64,000 nucleotides of DNA from JAAYYY01 sp964579295 (lineage in GTDB: Bacteria; Chloroflexota; Anaerolineae; Promineifilales; Promineifilaceae): NCBI GenBank assembly GCA_964579295.1, contig CAZOGK010000008.1, forward strand, positions 1-64,000. The letters are read 5' to 3'. Both the position numbers and the translations under genes were made by a program. Below, one piece after another: positions 29,483-38,234 of this stretch (positions within the stretch are counted from its first letter, which is position 1; every line of letters begins with the position of its first letter). Under the pieces are notes generated by a model. It worked only from the letters and a program-made list of their open reading frames with translations, did not search any database and was not told the DNA's origin.

Positions 29483-29805
29483 CGGCGCCGGCGCCACGCC
29501 CGTTTGCACCTTAGCCGGCAAGGTGGTTTCCTGGAAGCTAGGAAATCACGATAGCTGACCCCGAAACACAGTCCCTGTAGAGCGATTATTCCAGGTTTCT
29601 ACCCAACGCACAGGATGCGATTTGGTTGGCCCTTTCCGAACTTTGAGACATTGGACCACCTACCCAGGTGACCGACACTTCCACAGCGCCGGTCACAGCT
29701 GTTGGTGAAAGCCACGTGCCCCTAAGAATGCCTCATATTTTAGCTAAATGACCAAGGGAATCGCGCTACGCCTCTGCAAGTACGTCGCTCTTTGATAAGG
29801 CTCAT
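29483..29805. other. 323-nt gene-free stretch of lower GC
   Basis: I see no open frame with family character and no tRNA or riboswitch here. The DNA is clearly less GC-rich than its neighbours, and short inverted repeats occur (GGTGACCG/CGGTCAC around 29668-29697). It lies between the convergent MDR and sortase genes and might be a decayed gene or an unrecognised RNA. Confidence 0.4.
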
Positions 29806-30582
29806 TCAAGAGCCGGCCGGATGGGCGACGACGATCAGCCGGTGTGTGTTGTCGGTGCGCGGCCAGCAGGTAACGATGGTGATGCGCTCATCCGGCTTGC
29901 GCTCCATCCAGTGGGCGTTGGCCCGGCGCAGTGCAATGGACTCATCCCGCTCCGGCACAAGTATCTGCTCACTGACCTCATAATGGTAGCGGTTGCCCCC
30001 CTCGTCGTAGAGGTAGATGTCGCCGCCGACCGGCAGGGAAATCAGGTCACCGAAAATGGCGCCATGCACGTTATGATGGCCGTTGAGCACGGTGTTGCCG
30101 CGCCGGCCCAACGCGGCGCTGTCGTTATGCCAGCCGGCCGCAAATTCGTCGGGCACCCGCCAGCGGAACAATATCTGGCCTTCGTCGTCAAAGGGCTCCA
30201 GCGCCACCTCGCGGATGGGCGCGTCTACGTCGAGCGCCGGGATAACAACGCGCGCCGGCCGGCCCGGCTCTGGCGCGTAGAGTATGGTAGGCGCCTCGCC
30301 GGCGCGCGCCTCCGAGGGCAGGCCGCCCGCCAGGAAGCGCGCCGGCCGGAACATCTCGCCGGCGTCGCCGTCGCCGGCGCGCGCCATCACGGTCGGCAGG
30401 GGGACAGGCGTGCTCACCCAGGAGCGCCCGGCAGGCGCGATGAGTTCCGGCAGCGGCGGCGGCGCCACCGGCAGCAGGGCATAAACGGCCGCGACCGTGG
30501 CGACGACCAGCGCGCCGATGGCGATGAAGACAACCCCCAGCGGTATTCTCGTCTCGCGCGGCCGCCTCTGTTTGCTCCCCAC
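29806..30582 (-). CDS. Sortase-family transpeptidase
   Basis: The protein has 258 residues with a short cytoplasmic tail, one transmembrane helix (about 14-37) and a spacer. The sortase beta-barrel (about 105-258) follows, with catalytic His in TVLNGHHNVHGAIFGDLI, catalytic Cys in ITIVTCWP and Arg in THRLIVVA. Sortases anchor surface proteins or act on LPXTG-like motifs. No LPXTG substrate is obvious nearby. It overlaps no gene but starts 4 nt after the sirtuin stop, so mgtE-sirtuin-sortase form one leftward operon. Confidence 0.9.
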   Translation of the reverse strand: MGSKQRRPRETRIPLGVVFIAIGALVVATVAAVYALLPVAPPPLPELIAPAGRSWVSTPVPLPTVMARAGDGDAGEMFRPARFLAGGLPSEARAGEAPTILYAPEPGRPARVVIPALDVDAPIREVALEPFDDEGQILFRWRVPDEFAAGWHNDSAALGRRGNTVLNGHHNVHGAIFGDLISLPVGGDIYLYDEGGNRYHYEVSEQILVPERDESIALRRANAHWMERKPDERITIVTCWPRTDNTHRLIVVAHPAGS

Positions 30583-30586
30583 CAGG

Positions 30587-31363
30587 TCAGCTCCCGGCGA
30601 CCCTGTCCGGCCAGGCGGCGGCCAGCAGCCGCGGCAGCACCACGCCCGCCGGCCCTTCGACCACGTAGTCCATCATGATCGAGACGGCTGTCTGCTGCGG
30701 GTTTATCTCCACGGTGGTCGCGCCGTGCTCCACGGCTTCCAGGGGCAGGGCGGCCGCGGGATAGACGACGGAAGAGGTGCCGATAGAGAAGAACAGGTCG
30801 GCGTCCTTCGCGGCCGCGACGGCGCGGGCCAGCGCGTCAAACGGCAGCGCTTCGCCAAACCAGACCACGTCCGGCCGCAGCGCGCTGCCGCATTCGGCGC
30901 AGCGCGGCGGCGCCTCCGGCCCGTCCTCCCACTCGCGGGTCAGGTGATCGGCGTCCGCACAGCGGCAGCGGTGAATACTGCCGTGTAGCTCGATAGGGTC
31001 ATGGCTGCCGGCGCGCTGGTGCAGCTCGTCAATATTCTGCGTAATCAGCGTGAGGCGTGGCACGTAGCTTTCCAGCGCCGCCAGCGCCAGGTGCGCCGGG
31101 TTCGGGTCGCACCGGCGGATGAGCTGGCGCCGATAATCGTACCAGTCCCAGACGAGCCGCGGATTGCGCGCAAAGGCCTCCGGCGTCGCCAGCTCCTGCG
31201 GGTCGTATTGCGCCCACAGCCCGGTCTGCGCATCGCGGAAGGTAGGCACGCCGCTTTCGGCGGAGGTGCCGGCGCCGGTAAGCACGACGACATGCTCGGC
31301 CTGGCGCAGCGCCGCCAGCAGCTTCTCGGGTATTTTTATGTTCGCATTCGCTGCGTCGTTCAT
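30587..31363 (-). CDS. cobB: Sir2-family NAD-dependent protein deacylase
   Basis: The protein has 258 residues. The NAD site GAGTSAESGVPTFRD is near residue 30, the TQNIDELHQRAG motif follows, and the catalytic His is in ELHGSIHRC. A zinc set CRC...CAEC and the GTSSVVYPAA loop complete the fold. The YDYRR stretch (about 74-78) provides a Tyr-x-x-Arg pair, the mark of class III sirtuins that remove succinyl or similar acidic acyl groups. It would reverse lysine acylation. The start lies 2 nt after the mgtE stop. The window also holds many GNAT acetyltransferases, but no link is shown. Confidence 0.93.
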   Translation of the reverse strand: MNDAANANIKIPEKLLAALRQAEHVVVLTGAGTSAESGVPTFRDAQTGLWAQYDPQELATPEAFARNPRLVWDWYDYRRQLIRRCDPNPAHLALAALESYVPRLTLITQNIDELHQRAGSHDPIELHGSIHRCRCADADHLTREWEDGPEAPPRCAECGSALRPDVVWFGEALPFDALARAVAAAKDADLFFSIGTSSVVYPAAALPLEAVEHGATTVEINPQQTAVSIMMDYVVEGPAGVVLPRLLAAAWPDRVAGS

Positions 31364-31365
31364 CT

Positions 31366-32736
31366 TTATAACCCCAGTATAAACCTGGCGAGACTGAAGT
31401 AAATCAGGAGCGCTGTGGCGTCGACGATAGTGGTAATGAGCGGCGCGCTGATGACAGCCGGGTCAATATTATACTTGGCGGCGGCAATTGGCACGAGCGT
31501 GGCGACCGTATTGGACCAAAGCACTACCAGCGGCAGGCTCAGCCCCAGCACCAGTCCTAGCTTTGGGCTGCTGCCGGTCAACAGGGCGTGGAGCGCGCCA
31601 ATCGCCATGCCGACCAGCCCCAGCAGGATGCCGAGCATGACGCCCACGGCCAGCTCGCGCCGCCAGGCGCGCAGGACATCGCTCGTACGCACCTCTTCGA
31701 CGGCAATCGCCCGGATAATCGTGGTGACTGTCTGCGAGCCGGCATTGCCGCCGGTGCCCGTAATCAACGGGATAAAACGGTTGAGCACGATGGCCGCCGC
31801 CAGTACCGTGCCTTCGTAGGCGCCGATGACCGCGCTCGTCAGCAGCGAGGCGACGAAGAGCAGCATCAGCCAGACAATCCGCTTGCGCGCCATCTGCACG
31901 GCGGAGACGGCGAAGTAGGGGTTCGCCAGTGGCTGCGAACCGCCGAGCCGCTGAATGTCCTCGGTCGCTTCCTCTTCGAGGATGTCCAGCGCGTCGTCTA
32001 CGGTGACCACGCCCAACAGCCGGTTGTCGGCGTCCACAATGGGGAGCGCCGTGAAATCATACCGGGAAATCTGCTCGGCCAGCTCTTCCTGATCGGCGTC
32101 CACGCGAACGCTGACCACGTCCGCATCCATAATCGAGGCAATGGTTGCTTGCGTTCCCGAAAGTATCAGCGAGCGAACGGGCACGACGCCGATGAGCCGT
32201 CTTTCGGGATCGACAACGTAGAGATAGTGTAGCGTCTCGATGTCACGCACTGCGCGCATATAGTCGAGCGCTTCGGCCACGGTCCAGTCCGGCTGCAGGG
32301 CGACGACGTCCGTAGACATGAGGCGGCCCGCCGTCTCCTCTTCGTAGCCGAGCAGCGCCTGCACTTCGCGCGCTTCTTCCGGCTCCATCAGGTCCAGCAG
32401 GCGCGCGGCGGTGACGATGGGCAGATCCTCCAGGAACTCGGCCGCGTCGTCCATCGGCAGCTCGTCGAGCAGATCCGCAAGGCGCTCGTCGTCCACCCTT
32501 TCCACCAGCTCCTGGCGCACGAGACTGCCGGTCTCGTCCAGCACCTCGCTGGCAATCTCTACGTTGAGCAGGTTAAAGAGGACGACGGCGTCATCCGCGG
32601 GTAGCTGGTCCAGCAGGTCGGCAATATCGGCCGGGTGGTAGCCGTCCAGCAGCGCGTGCAGCGTGGCAAGCTGGCCCTGCCCGATGAGGAGGCGAATCTC
32701 CTCGGCGGTTGGAAACTCCGTGGGTTGCTCAGGCAT
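31366..32736 (-). CDS. mgtE: Magnesium transporter MgtE
   Basis: The protein has 456 residues, the standard MgtE length. It has an N-terminal superhelical domain (about 15-130, with repeats such as DLLDELPMDDAAEFLEDLP), a CBS pair (about 138-258) and a C-terminal membrane domain of five helices (about 285-456) with GTGGNAGSQTVTTIIRA, the conserved pore sequence. The N/CBS domains bind Mg2+ and close the channel. GGAGGAAGAG precedes the ATG. The 5' leader is only about 45 nt, so no M-box riboswitch fits. Confidence 0.96.
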   Translation of the reverse strand: MPEQPTEFPTAEEIRLLIGQGQLATLHALLDGYHPADIADLLDQLPADDAVVLFNLLNVEIASEVLDETGSLVRQELVERVDDERLADLLDELPMDDAAEFLEDLPIVTAARLLDLMEPEEAREVQALLGYEEETAGRLMSTDVVALQPDWTVAEALDYMRAVRDIETLHYLYVVDPERRLIGVVPVRSLILSGTQATIASIMDADVVSVRVDADQEELAEQISRYDFTALPIVDADNRLLGVVTVDDALDILEEEATEDIQRLGGSQPLANPYFAVSAVQMARKRIVWLMLLFVASLLTSAVIGAYEGTVLAAAIVLNRFIPLITGTGGNAGSQTVTTIIRAIAVEEVRTSDVLRAWRRELAVGVMLGILLGLVGMAIGALHALLTGSSPKLGLVLGLSLPLVVLWSNTVATLVPIAAAKYNIDPAVISAPLITTIVDATALLIYFSLARFILGL

Positions 32737-32789
32737 GGCGCTCTTCCTCCATGGTGAGGTGTAGGGTTAGCTCGACCGCGCCGCCGGTC

Positions 32790-32795
32790 ATTATA
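32790..32795 (-). promoter_or_regulatory. -10 box (TATAAT) of the mgtE-sirtuin-sortase operon
   Basis: TATAAT on the minus strand lies about 54 nt before the mgtE ATG. TTGTTG or TTGTGG at 18 or 15 nt upstream could be the -35. Confidence 0.55.
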
Positions 32796-32955
32796 GCCTA
32801 CCGGTGTCATCCACAACAAAGAAAACGCAGCCCCGCGACCTGTGACGGACGCGGCGCGGACGGCTTTTAGCGCCCAGGCCAACAATGTACGATAATCTGG
32901 CGCGCCGGGCGGCCGCTGCCGGCAACCCAGACGGCCACCGGGCGTATAGAGGGCA

Positions 32956-33807
32956 ATGATTTACCTGCTGTATACCCTAAGTGTATTGTTGATGCTGGCT
33001 ATGCCGCTGGCGCTGGCGCGCTGGCTCGCGCGCCGCTACCGGTTAAGCTGGGGTCTGTTTGGCATCGGCGTGGCGGCCTTCATCGGCAGCCAGGTTCTGC
33101 ACCTCCCCTTCAACGGCGCCGTGGCGAGGGCCGGCGTGCTGCCCGATCCCGCGCTGGGGCTGCGCAACCTGCTTATCTATGCCGCCTTCCTCGGCCTGTC
33201 GGCCGGTTTCTTTGAAGAAACGGCCCGCTACGTGGTCTATCGCTGGTGGGCGCGCGATGCCCGCAGCTGGGCCCAGGGGCTCATGGTGGGCGCCGGGCAC
33301 GGCGGAATCGAGTCGATCGTGCTCGGCTTTCTTCTTGCGCTGAACATCATCGCCCTGGCCGGCGTGCAGGCGGGCCTCTTCGCCAGCCTCTTCCCCGGCG
33401 AGCAACTGGCCCTGGTGCGGGCGCAGGCCGAGGCACTTTTTGGCGGCCCGGTCATCATGGGCATTCTGCCCGCCGTGGAGAGGGCGCTGGCGATTATTCT
33501 GCACCTCTCGCTCTCCCTGCTCGTCCTCCAGGTGCTGGTGCGCGGACAGCGGCGCTGGTGGTTGTATGCAGTCGGCTGGCACGCGCTGGTGAACGCGCTG
33601 GTGTTGATCGTCGCCGTGCACTATGGCGCAGTCGCCTCCGAAGGCGTGCTGGCTCTTCTGACGGTTGTCAGTGTCCTGATTATTCTACGGCTGCGTCCGC
33701 CCGCTTCCCCGGTTGTCGAGCCGGTTGAGGACGCCCCTGCCGGACCTATCAGGCTGGAAGCCGCGCCGCTTACCTCGGAGAAGCTGGACGAAAGCCGCTA
33801 CACATAA
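32956..33807 (+). CDS. YhfC-family intramembrane metalloprotease-like protein
   Basis: This is a 283-residue protein with about seven transmembrane helices. The conserved features are FFEETARYVVYRWW (the EExxRxxxxR motif), VGAGHGGIESIVLGF, ILHLSLSLLVLQ and WHALVNALVLIVAVHYG. These match the YhfC/PrsW-CAAX-protease type, where the Glu pair and the later His residues form the active site in the membrane. The role is probably regulated proteolysis or export maintenance, but no substrate is known. It is divergent from mgtE and followed by an ABC exporter after 27 nt. Confidence 0.85.
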   Translation: MIYLLYTLSVLLMLAMPLALARWLARRYRLSWGLFGIGVAAFIGSQVLHLPFNGAVARAGVLPDPALGLRNLLIYAAFLGLSAGFFEETARYVVYRWWARDARSWAQGLMVGAGHGGIESIVLGFLLALNIIALAGVQAGLFASLFPGEQLALVRAQAEALFGGPVIMGILPAVERALAIILHLSLSLLVLQVLVRGQRRWWLYAVGWHALVNALVLIVAVHYGAVASEGVLALLTVVSVLIILRLRPPASPVVEPVEDAPAGPIRLEAAPLTSEKLDESRYT

Positions 33808-33834
33808 TGTCCGCCGAGCCGCGAGATCTAGACT

Positions 33835-34740
33835 ATGATTGAAACACAGAATCTGACGAAGCATTTTGGGGACACCGTCGCCGTCGATGGCCTTACGCTC
33901 TCTATCCCGGCAGGTGAAGTCTTTGGCTTCCTGGGGCCCAACGGCGCCGGCAAGACGACGACCGTGCGCATGCTGACGACCCTGATTGCGCCGACGGACG
34001 GAACCGCCACGGTCGCCGGCTACTCGCTCGACGGCGAGGAACAGGAGATCCGGCGGCGTGTGGGCATTCTCACCGAGACTCCAGGACTTTACGACCGGCT
34101 GACGGCGCTGCGCAATCTAGAGATTTTCGCCCGGCTCTACGAAGTAGAGGATGTCGACGGCCAGGTCGAAAAATATCTGCGCATGCTCGGCCTCTGGGAG
34201 CGCCGTCACGAAGCGGCCGGCGGTTTCAGCAAAGGTATGAAGCAGAAGCTGGCGATTGCCCGCGCGTTATTGCACGAGCCGCAAATCCTTTTTCTGGACG
34301 AGCCGACGGCCGGCCTCGACCCGGAGGCGTCGCGCCTGGTACGCGATTTTGTGCTGGAGCTGCGCTCGGAAGGGCGGACCATCTTCCTGACCACACATAA
34401 TCTGGACGAGGCAGAGCGCCTCTGTGACCGCATCGCCGTGATTAACCAGCGGCTGCGCGTGGTCGATAGCCCGACGGGCCTGCGGCGCGGTCTGTATGGG
34501 CGGCAGGTCGTCTTCCACCTTCGCGAGGTGGCCGATCCCTTTGTTAGCGCGCTCTCGTCCCTGGACGCCGTGCAGACAGTCAACCAGGTAGACAACAAGC
34601 TGGTTGTAGCCGTCGCCGACCCGGAGCAAGAGAACCCGGATCTGATTCGCGCCCTGGTCGCTGCCGGCGCCGACATTCAGTTCGTCGGCGAGCTGCGTCA
34701 CTCGCTGGAAGATATCTACCTGCAAATTGTCAATACGTAG
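33835..34740 (+). CDS. ABC transporter ATP-binding protein (NatA/CcmA-type exporter)
   Basis: The protein has 301 residues. It has Walker A GPNGAGKTTT (about 39-48), Q-loop region GILTETPGLYDRLTAL, signature FSKGMKQKLAIARA, Walker B ILFLDEPTAGLDPEAS and H-loop TTHNLDEAE. A C-terminal extension of about 80 residues (LREVADPFVSALSS...) is typical of drug/sodium ABC-2 exporters. It would power the permease encoded 11 nt downstream. The exported compound is not deducible. Confidence 0.93.
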   Translation: MIETQNLTKHFGDTVAVDGLTLSIPAGEVFGFLGPNGAGKTTTVRMLTTLIAPTDGTATVAGYSLDGEEQEIRRRVGILTETPGLYDRLTALRNLEIFARLYEVEDVDGQVEKYLRMLGLWERRHEAAGGFSKGMKQKLAIARALLHEPQILFLDEPTAGLDPEASRLVRDFVLELRSEGRTIFLTTHNLDEAERLCDRIAVINQRLRVVDSPTGLRRGLYGRQVVFHLREVADPFVSALSSLDAVQTVNQVDNKLVVAVADPEQENPDLIRALVAAGADIQFVGELRHSLEDIYLQIVNT

Positions 34741-34751
34741 GAGACGCCGCC

Positions 34752-35543
34752 GTGAAAAAAGTATGGACCATTATTAGCAAAGAGTGGGCCGAGGTCTTTA
34801 AGAACCGGCTCGTCCTCTTCTCGGTCGCTTTCCTGCCGCTGATGTTCATCGCCCTGCCGCTGATTACGGTGCTCACCACATCCGGCCTGAGCGAGGGCGA
34901 GGCTGAGAGCGTCGGCGGCGCCGACTTCCCGGGCCTGTCCGAGCTTTGCGCCGGCATGTCGGATGCGGATTGTGCGCAGGTCTACATGCTCAACCTCTAC
35001 ACGATGATGTTCATGATTTTGCCCGTGGCGATTCCGGTGACCATCGCCGCCTACAGCATCGTCGGCGAGAAGACGACGCGCAGCCTGGAACCTTTGCTGG
35101 CGACGCCGATTACGACGGTCGAGCTGCTTGCCGGCAAAGCGCTGGCAGCCATCATTCCTGCCGTGGTTGCTACGTGGCTCAGCTTCGCCATCTACATCAT
35201 CAGCATGCGCTTCCTGGTCAGCGACGCCGTATTTGCGATTCTCCTGGACCCGGTCTGGCTGCTGGCTATCTTTGTGGTCGGGCCGCTCCTGACCTTCCTT
35301 TCGGTCAGCGTGGCCATCATGATTTCGTCAAGAGTCTCTGATCCGCGCGTGGCCGAACAGCTCTCTATGGTGGTGATCTTGCCGGTGATGGTCGGGGTGA
35401 TCGGCCAGTCCGTGGGCCTCTTTCTGGTTGACCGCAGCACCATCGTCCTGGTCGGCGTGGCCGTGCTGCTGTTGGACCTGGTATTGGGTTACCTCGCTCT
35501 GCAGGCGTTCCAGCGCGAAACGATTCTCACACGCTGGAAGTAG
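34752..35543 (+). CDS. ABC-2 type exporter permease
   Basis: This 263-residue protein has six hydrophobic segments in the ABC-2/NatB layout. It begins KVWTIISKEWAEVFKNRLVLF and has a large extracytoplasmic loop (about 38-78, with two cysteines), followed by the core VGEKTTRSLEPLLATPITTVELLAGKAL, the ABC-2 coupling-helix region. GTG 34752 is preceded by AGGAG that overlaps the ATPase stop, so the two are coupled. It forms the membrane channel of the exporter. Confidence 0.9.
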   Translation: MKKVWTIISKEWAEVFKNRLVLFSVAFLPLMFIALPLITVLTTSGLSEGEAESVGGADFPGLSELCAGMSDADCAQVYMLNLYTMMFMILPVAIPVTIAAYSIVGEKTTRSLEPLLATPITTVELLAGKALAAIIPAVVATWLSFAIYIISMRFLVSDAVFAILLDPVWLLAIFVVGPLLTFLSVSVAIMISSRVSDPRVAEQLSMVVILPVMVGVIGQSVGLFLVDRSTIVLVGVAVLLLDLVLGYLALQAFQRETILTRWK

Positions 35544-35567
35544 GGATGAGCCGCCTCTGAGCACTTT

Positions 35568-35595
35568 TTGCACCGGCAGGGAGCATGGCTATAAT
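35568..35595 (+). promoter_or_regulatory. Sigma70-type promoter of the rpsB-tsf operon
   Basis: TTGCAC (35568-35573) and TATAAT (35590-35595) have a 16-nt spacer. The transcript would begin near 35602, leaving a leader of about 190 nt before rpsB, long enough for ribosomal-protein autoregulation. I could not assign a known leader fold. Confidence 0.8.
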
Positions 35596-35789
35596 CGTCC
35601 CGCTGCCCTATGGTAGTTGCTGCCTCATGGCAGAAAATAAACACGCGCCTCGACTGTTGCAGCTGTGCTCGTATTGTTTCCCGGTCAGAAGCCACTTCCC
35701 CGGCGGCTGGCAGGGTACACCGGCCGTACGAGTTCTGCGACGGAAAGAAAGGCGCGGAGGCCAGAACAGATAAAAGGAGAATAGACCCC

Positions 35790-36632
35790 ATGGCCGTAGT
35801 TTCGATGAAAGCACTGCTGGAAACCGGCGTGCATTTTGGTCACCGTACCCGCCGTTGGAACCCGAAGATGAAGCCATACATCTTCACCGAGCGCAACGGC
35901 ATCCACATTCTTGACCTGCAGCAGACAATCGTCATGATTGACGAAGCCTACAATCTGGTGCGGGACATCGTCGCCGACGGCGGCGCCGTCCTCTTTGTGG
36001 GTACCAAGCGGCAGGCGCAGGACACTATTGCCCGCGAAGCCTCGCGCGCCCGCCAGCCCTACGTCAACGAGCGCTGGCTGGGCGGCATGCTCACCAACTG
36101 GCAGACGATGAAACAGCGCATCCGCCACCTGGAAGAGCTGGAGCGGCGGCGTGATGCCGGTGAGTTCGCCCTGCTCAAGAAGAAAGAGCGCCTCATGGTC
36201 GAGCGCGAAATTGAAAAGCTCAACCAGAGGCTCGGCGGTATTCGCAACATGGGCGGCCTGCCTGACCTGCTCTTTGTCGTGGACGTGAATAACGAAGAAA
36301 CGGCCGTGCGCGAAGCCAACGTGCTGAAGATCCCGGTCGTGGCGATGGTCGATACAAATTGCGACCCGGACGTGATTGACTATGTGATCCCGTCCAACGA
36401 CGACGCCATCCGCGCTATCAAGCTGATTATCAGCAAGATGGCCGACGCGGCCATCGAAGGGATGGCGATGCGCGAGGCGGCGCTAGTAGACGAGATCCGC
36501 GACTACGAGGATCGCGACTACGAAGATTTCAGCGGCTACGAGGACGACGAAGAGCTCTCTGACGAGGCGCTGCTCGGCGAAGCCACCCTGGCTAAGATTC
36601 GCCGCGCCGGTGGCGTTGAAGAGGAAGAATAA
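35790..36632 (+). CDS. rpsB: 30S ribosomal protein S2
   Basis: The protein has 280 residues. It begins with the S2 hallmark MKALLETGVHFGHRTRRWNP, then YIFTERNGIHIIDLQQT-type sequence, FVGTKRQAQ, ERWLGGMLTNW and PVVAMVDTNCDPDVIDYVIP. The C-terminal 45 residues are very acidic (EDRDYEDFSGYEDDEELSDE) and longer than in E. coli S2. AAAGGAG stands upstream of ATG 35790. It is the first gene of the translation/envelope cluster that continues with tsf, pyrH, frr, uppS and cdsA. Confidence 0.97.
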   Translation: MAVVSMKALLETGVHFGHRTRRWNPKMKPYIFTERNGIHILDLQQTIVMIDEAYNLVRDIVADGGAVLFVGTKRQAQDTIAREASRARQPYVNERWLGGMLTNWQTMKQRIRHLEELERRRDAGEFALLKKKERLMVEREIEKLNQRLGGIRNMGGLPDLLFVVDVNNEETAVREANVLKIPVVAMVDTNCDPDVIDYVIPSNDDAIRAIKLIISKMADAAIEGMAMREAALVDEIRDYEDRDYEDFSGYEDDEELSDEALLGEATLAKIRRAGGVEEEE

Positions 36633-36723
36633 GCGGCGGGCTGACTGCTGACAGGACAGGGTGAGCCGCCACCGGCGGCTCGCCCTTTATTCGCAAGCGA
36701 TATACTCCCTGGAGAAGGAACTC

Positions 36724-37326
36724 ATGGAAATTACAGTTGAGAAGATTAAACAGCTGCGCGAGGCCACCGGGGCCGGCGTGCTGGATGCCAAGAAGGCTCT
36801 GGAAGCCGCCCAGGGTGACTTCGACAAAGCGGTAGATACCCTGCGTGAGAAGGGGCTGGCCCGCGCCGCCAAGCGCGCCGACCGTGTCGCTAAAGAAGGC
36901 ATTATCGAGATGTACGCGCATCTGGCGAACCGCGTCGGCGTCATGCTGGAGCTGAACTCGGAAAGCGACTTTGTGGCCCGGACCGATATGTTCCGCGCCC
37001 TGGCGCACGAGATCGCGCTGCACATTGCCGCTATGGACCCCAAATATCTCTCGCGCGACGAGGTGCCCCAAGGCGACCTCGACCGGGAGCTGGATGTGCT
37101 GCGCGCGCAGGCCAAGGCTGAGGGCAAGCCGGATGCTATTGTCGAGAAGATCGTCAGCGGCCGCCTGGAAAAGTTCTACGAAGAGACAGTCTTGCTGGAG
37201 CAGCCGTTCGTCAAAGACGACAAGAAGACGATTCAGGATCTGATTAACGACGCGGTCGCCCAGCTGGGCGAGAATATCGTATTGCGCCGGTTCATCCGCT
37301 ATGAGCTTGGCGAGGCCATCGAATAA
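36724..37326 (+). CDS. tsf: Elongation factor Ts
   Basis: The protein has 200 residues, the short EF-Ts form. The N-terminal UBA-like domain contains VEKIKQLREATGAGVLDAKK, with the TGAG motif, and LREKGLARAAKRADRVAKEG. The core contains RVGVMLELNSESDFVART, the dimer/EF-Tu contact region. EF-Ts exchanges GDP for GTP on EF-Tu. GAGAAGGA stands before ATG 36724. It follows rpsB by 91 nt and is followed by an intrinsic terminator, so pyrH onward may be partly uncoupled. Confidence 0.97.
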   Translation: MEITVEKIKQLREATGAGVLDAKKALEAAQGDFDKAVDTLREKGLARAAKRADRVAKEGIIEMYAHLANRVGVMLELNSESDFVARTDMFRALAHEIALHIAAMDPKYLSRDEVPQGDLDRELDVLRAQAKAEGKPDAIVEKIVSGRLEKFYEETVLLEQPFVKDDKKTIQDLINDAVAQLGENIVLRRFIRYELGEAIE

Positions 37327-37341
37327 GACCGGCCGACAGAG

Positions 37342-37372
37342 AAAGGGCGTTCGCTAGAGCGCCCTTTGTTTT
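37342..37372 (+). terminator. Intrinsic terminator after tsf
   Basis: An 8-bp stem AAAGGGCG (37342-37349) with CGCCCTTT (37360-37367) is followed by GTTTTATT. It lies 15 nt after the tsf stop, inside the larger cluster. Confidence 0.8.
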
Positions 37373-37433
37373 ATTCTTACCGCGCTCCGCGCCGTGACCG
37401 TGGCCCGGGCCGCGACCAGTGGGAGAGGAGATC

Positions 37434-38195
37434 ATGTCAAGCCCTGTATACAGGCGGATATTGCTGAAGCTGGGGGGGGAAGCCCTGGCCGGCCCTGGCG
37501 GAGTCGGGATCGATCCCAGTCGCGCGGCCGCGGTTGCCGAGATCGTCAAGGATGTTTATGATCTCGGTGTTCAGGTTGCGATTGTCATTGGCGCCGGTAA
37601 CCTCTGGCGCGGTTCTATGGGCGTAGACCACGGTATGGAGCCCGCCACTTCCGACCATATTGGCATGATTGCCACGGTCATGAACGCTCTTGCCCTGCAG
37701 GATGCATTGGAGCGCCTGGGCATCGCAACGCGAGTGCAGACGGCCATTGAGATGCGCACCATTGCCGAGCCCTACATCAGGCTGCGAGCCATCCGCCATC
37801 TGGATAAGGGGCGGGTGGTTATTATTGGCGCCGGTACGGGCAACCCCTACTTTACCACCGACACGGCCGGCGCCCTGCGCGCTATGGAAATAGGCGCCGA
37901 TGTCCTCGTCAAGGCCACGAAAGTGGACGCCATTTATGACGACGACCCCGTTCGTAATCCTGACGCCCAGCGCTTCGAGCGCCTGTCTTACATCGACTTC
38001 TTGAACCAACGCCTGCGCGTCATGGATACCACGGCCATCTCGCTCTCGATGGAACATAACGTGCCCGTAGTGGTGCTCGACTTCTGGCAGAAAGACAGCG
38101 TCAAGCGGCTGGTGATGGGTGAATCGGTGGGGACAACGATCGGCCATTTTCAGACGGTTCGGGCGGGCGCCGACGCGGCCGCCGGTGCGGGCTAA
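37434..38195 (+). CDS. pyrH: Uridylate (UMP) kinase
   Basis: The protein has 253 residues of the amino-acid-kinase fold. It has RILLKLGGEALAG at the N-terminus, VAIVIGAGNLWRG, the UMP region DHIGMIATVMNALALQDALE, and the phosphate-binding GRVVIIGAGTGNPYFTTDTA. KATKVDAIYDDDPVRNPDA carries the nucleotide base contact. It phosphorylates UMP to UDP in pyrimidine synthesis. ATG 37434 has GGAGAGGAG directly upstream. The C-terminal Ala/Gly tail (about 240-253) is an extra. It stands between tsf and frr as in most bacteria. Confidence 0.97.
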   Translation: MSSPVYRRILLKLGGEALAGPGGVGIDPSRAAAVAEIVKDVYDLGVQVAIVIGAGNLWRGSMGVDHGMEPATSDHIGMIATVMNALALQDALERLGIATRVQTAIEMRTIAEPYIRLRAIRHLDKGRVVIIGAGTGNPYFTTDTAGALRAMEIGADVLVKATKVDAIYDDDPVRNPDAQRFERLSYIDFLNQRLRVMDTTAISLSMEHNVPVVVLDFWQKDSVKRLVMGESVGTTIGHFQTVRAGADAAAGAG

Positions 38196-38234
38196 ATCGG
38201 GACGAAGAAGTGTGAGTCGCACAAGGAGATAACC

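Noticed and set aside
32737..32955. M-box (magnesium) riboswitch ahead of mgtE
   Set aside because: The -10 box leaves only about 45 nt of leader, too short for an M-box, and no M-box core sequence is visible.
36661..36723. N-terminal extension of EF-Ts
   Set aside because: The frame stays open upstream of 36724, but conserved EF-Ts proteins begin at the MEITVEKIKQLR position and the RBS fits ATG 36724.
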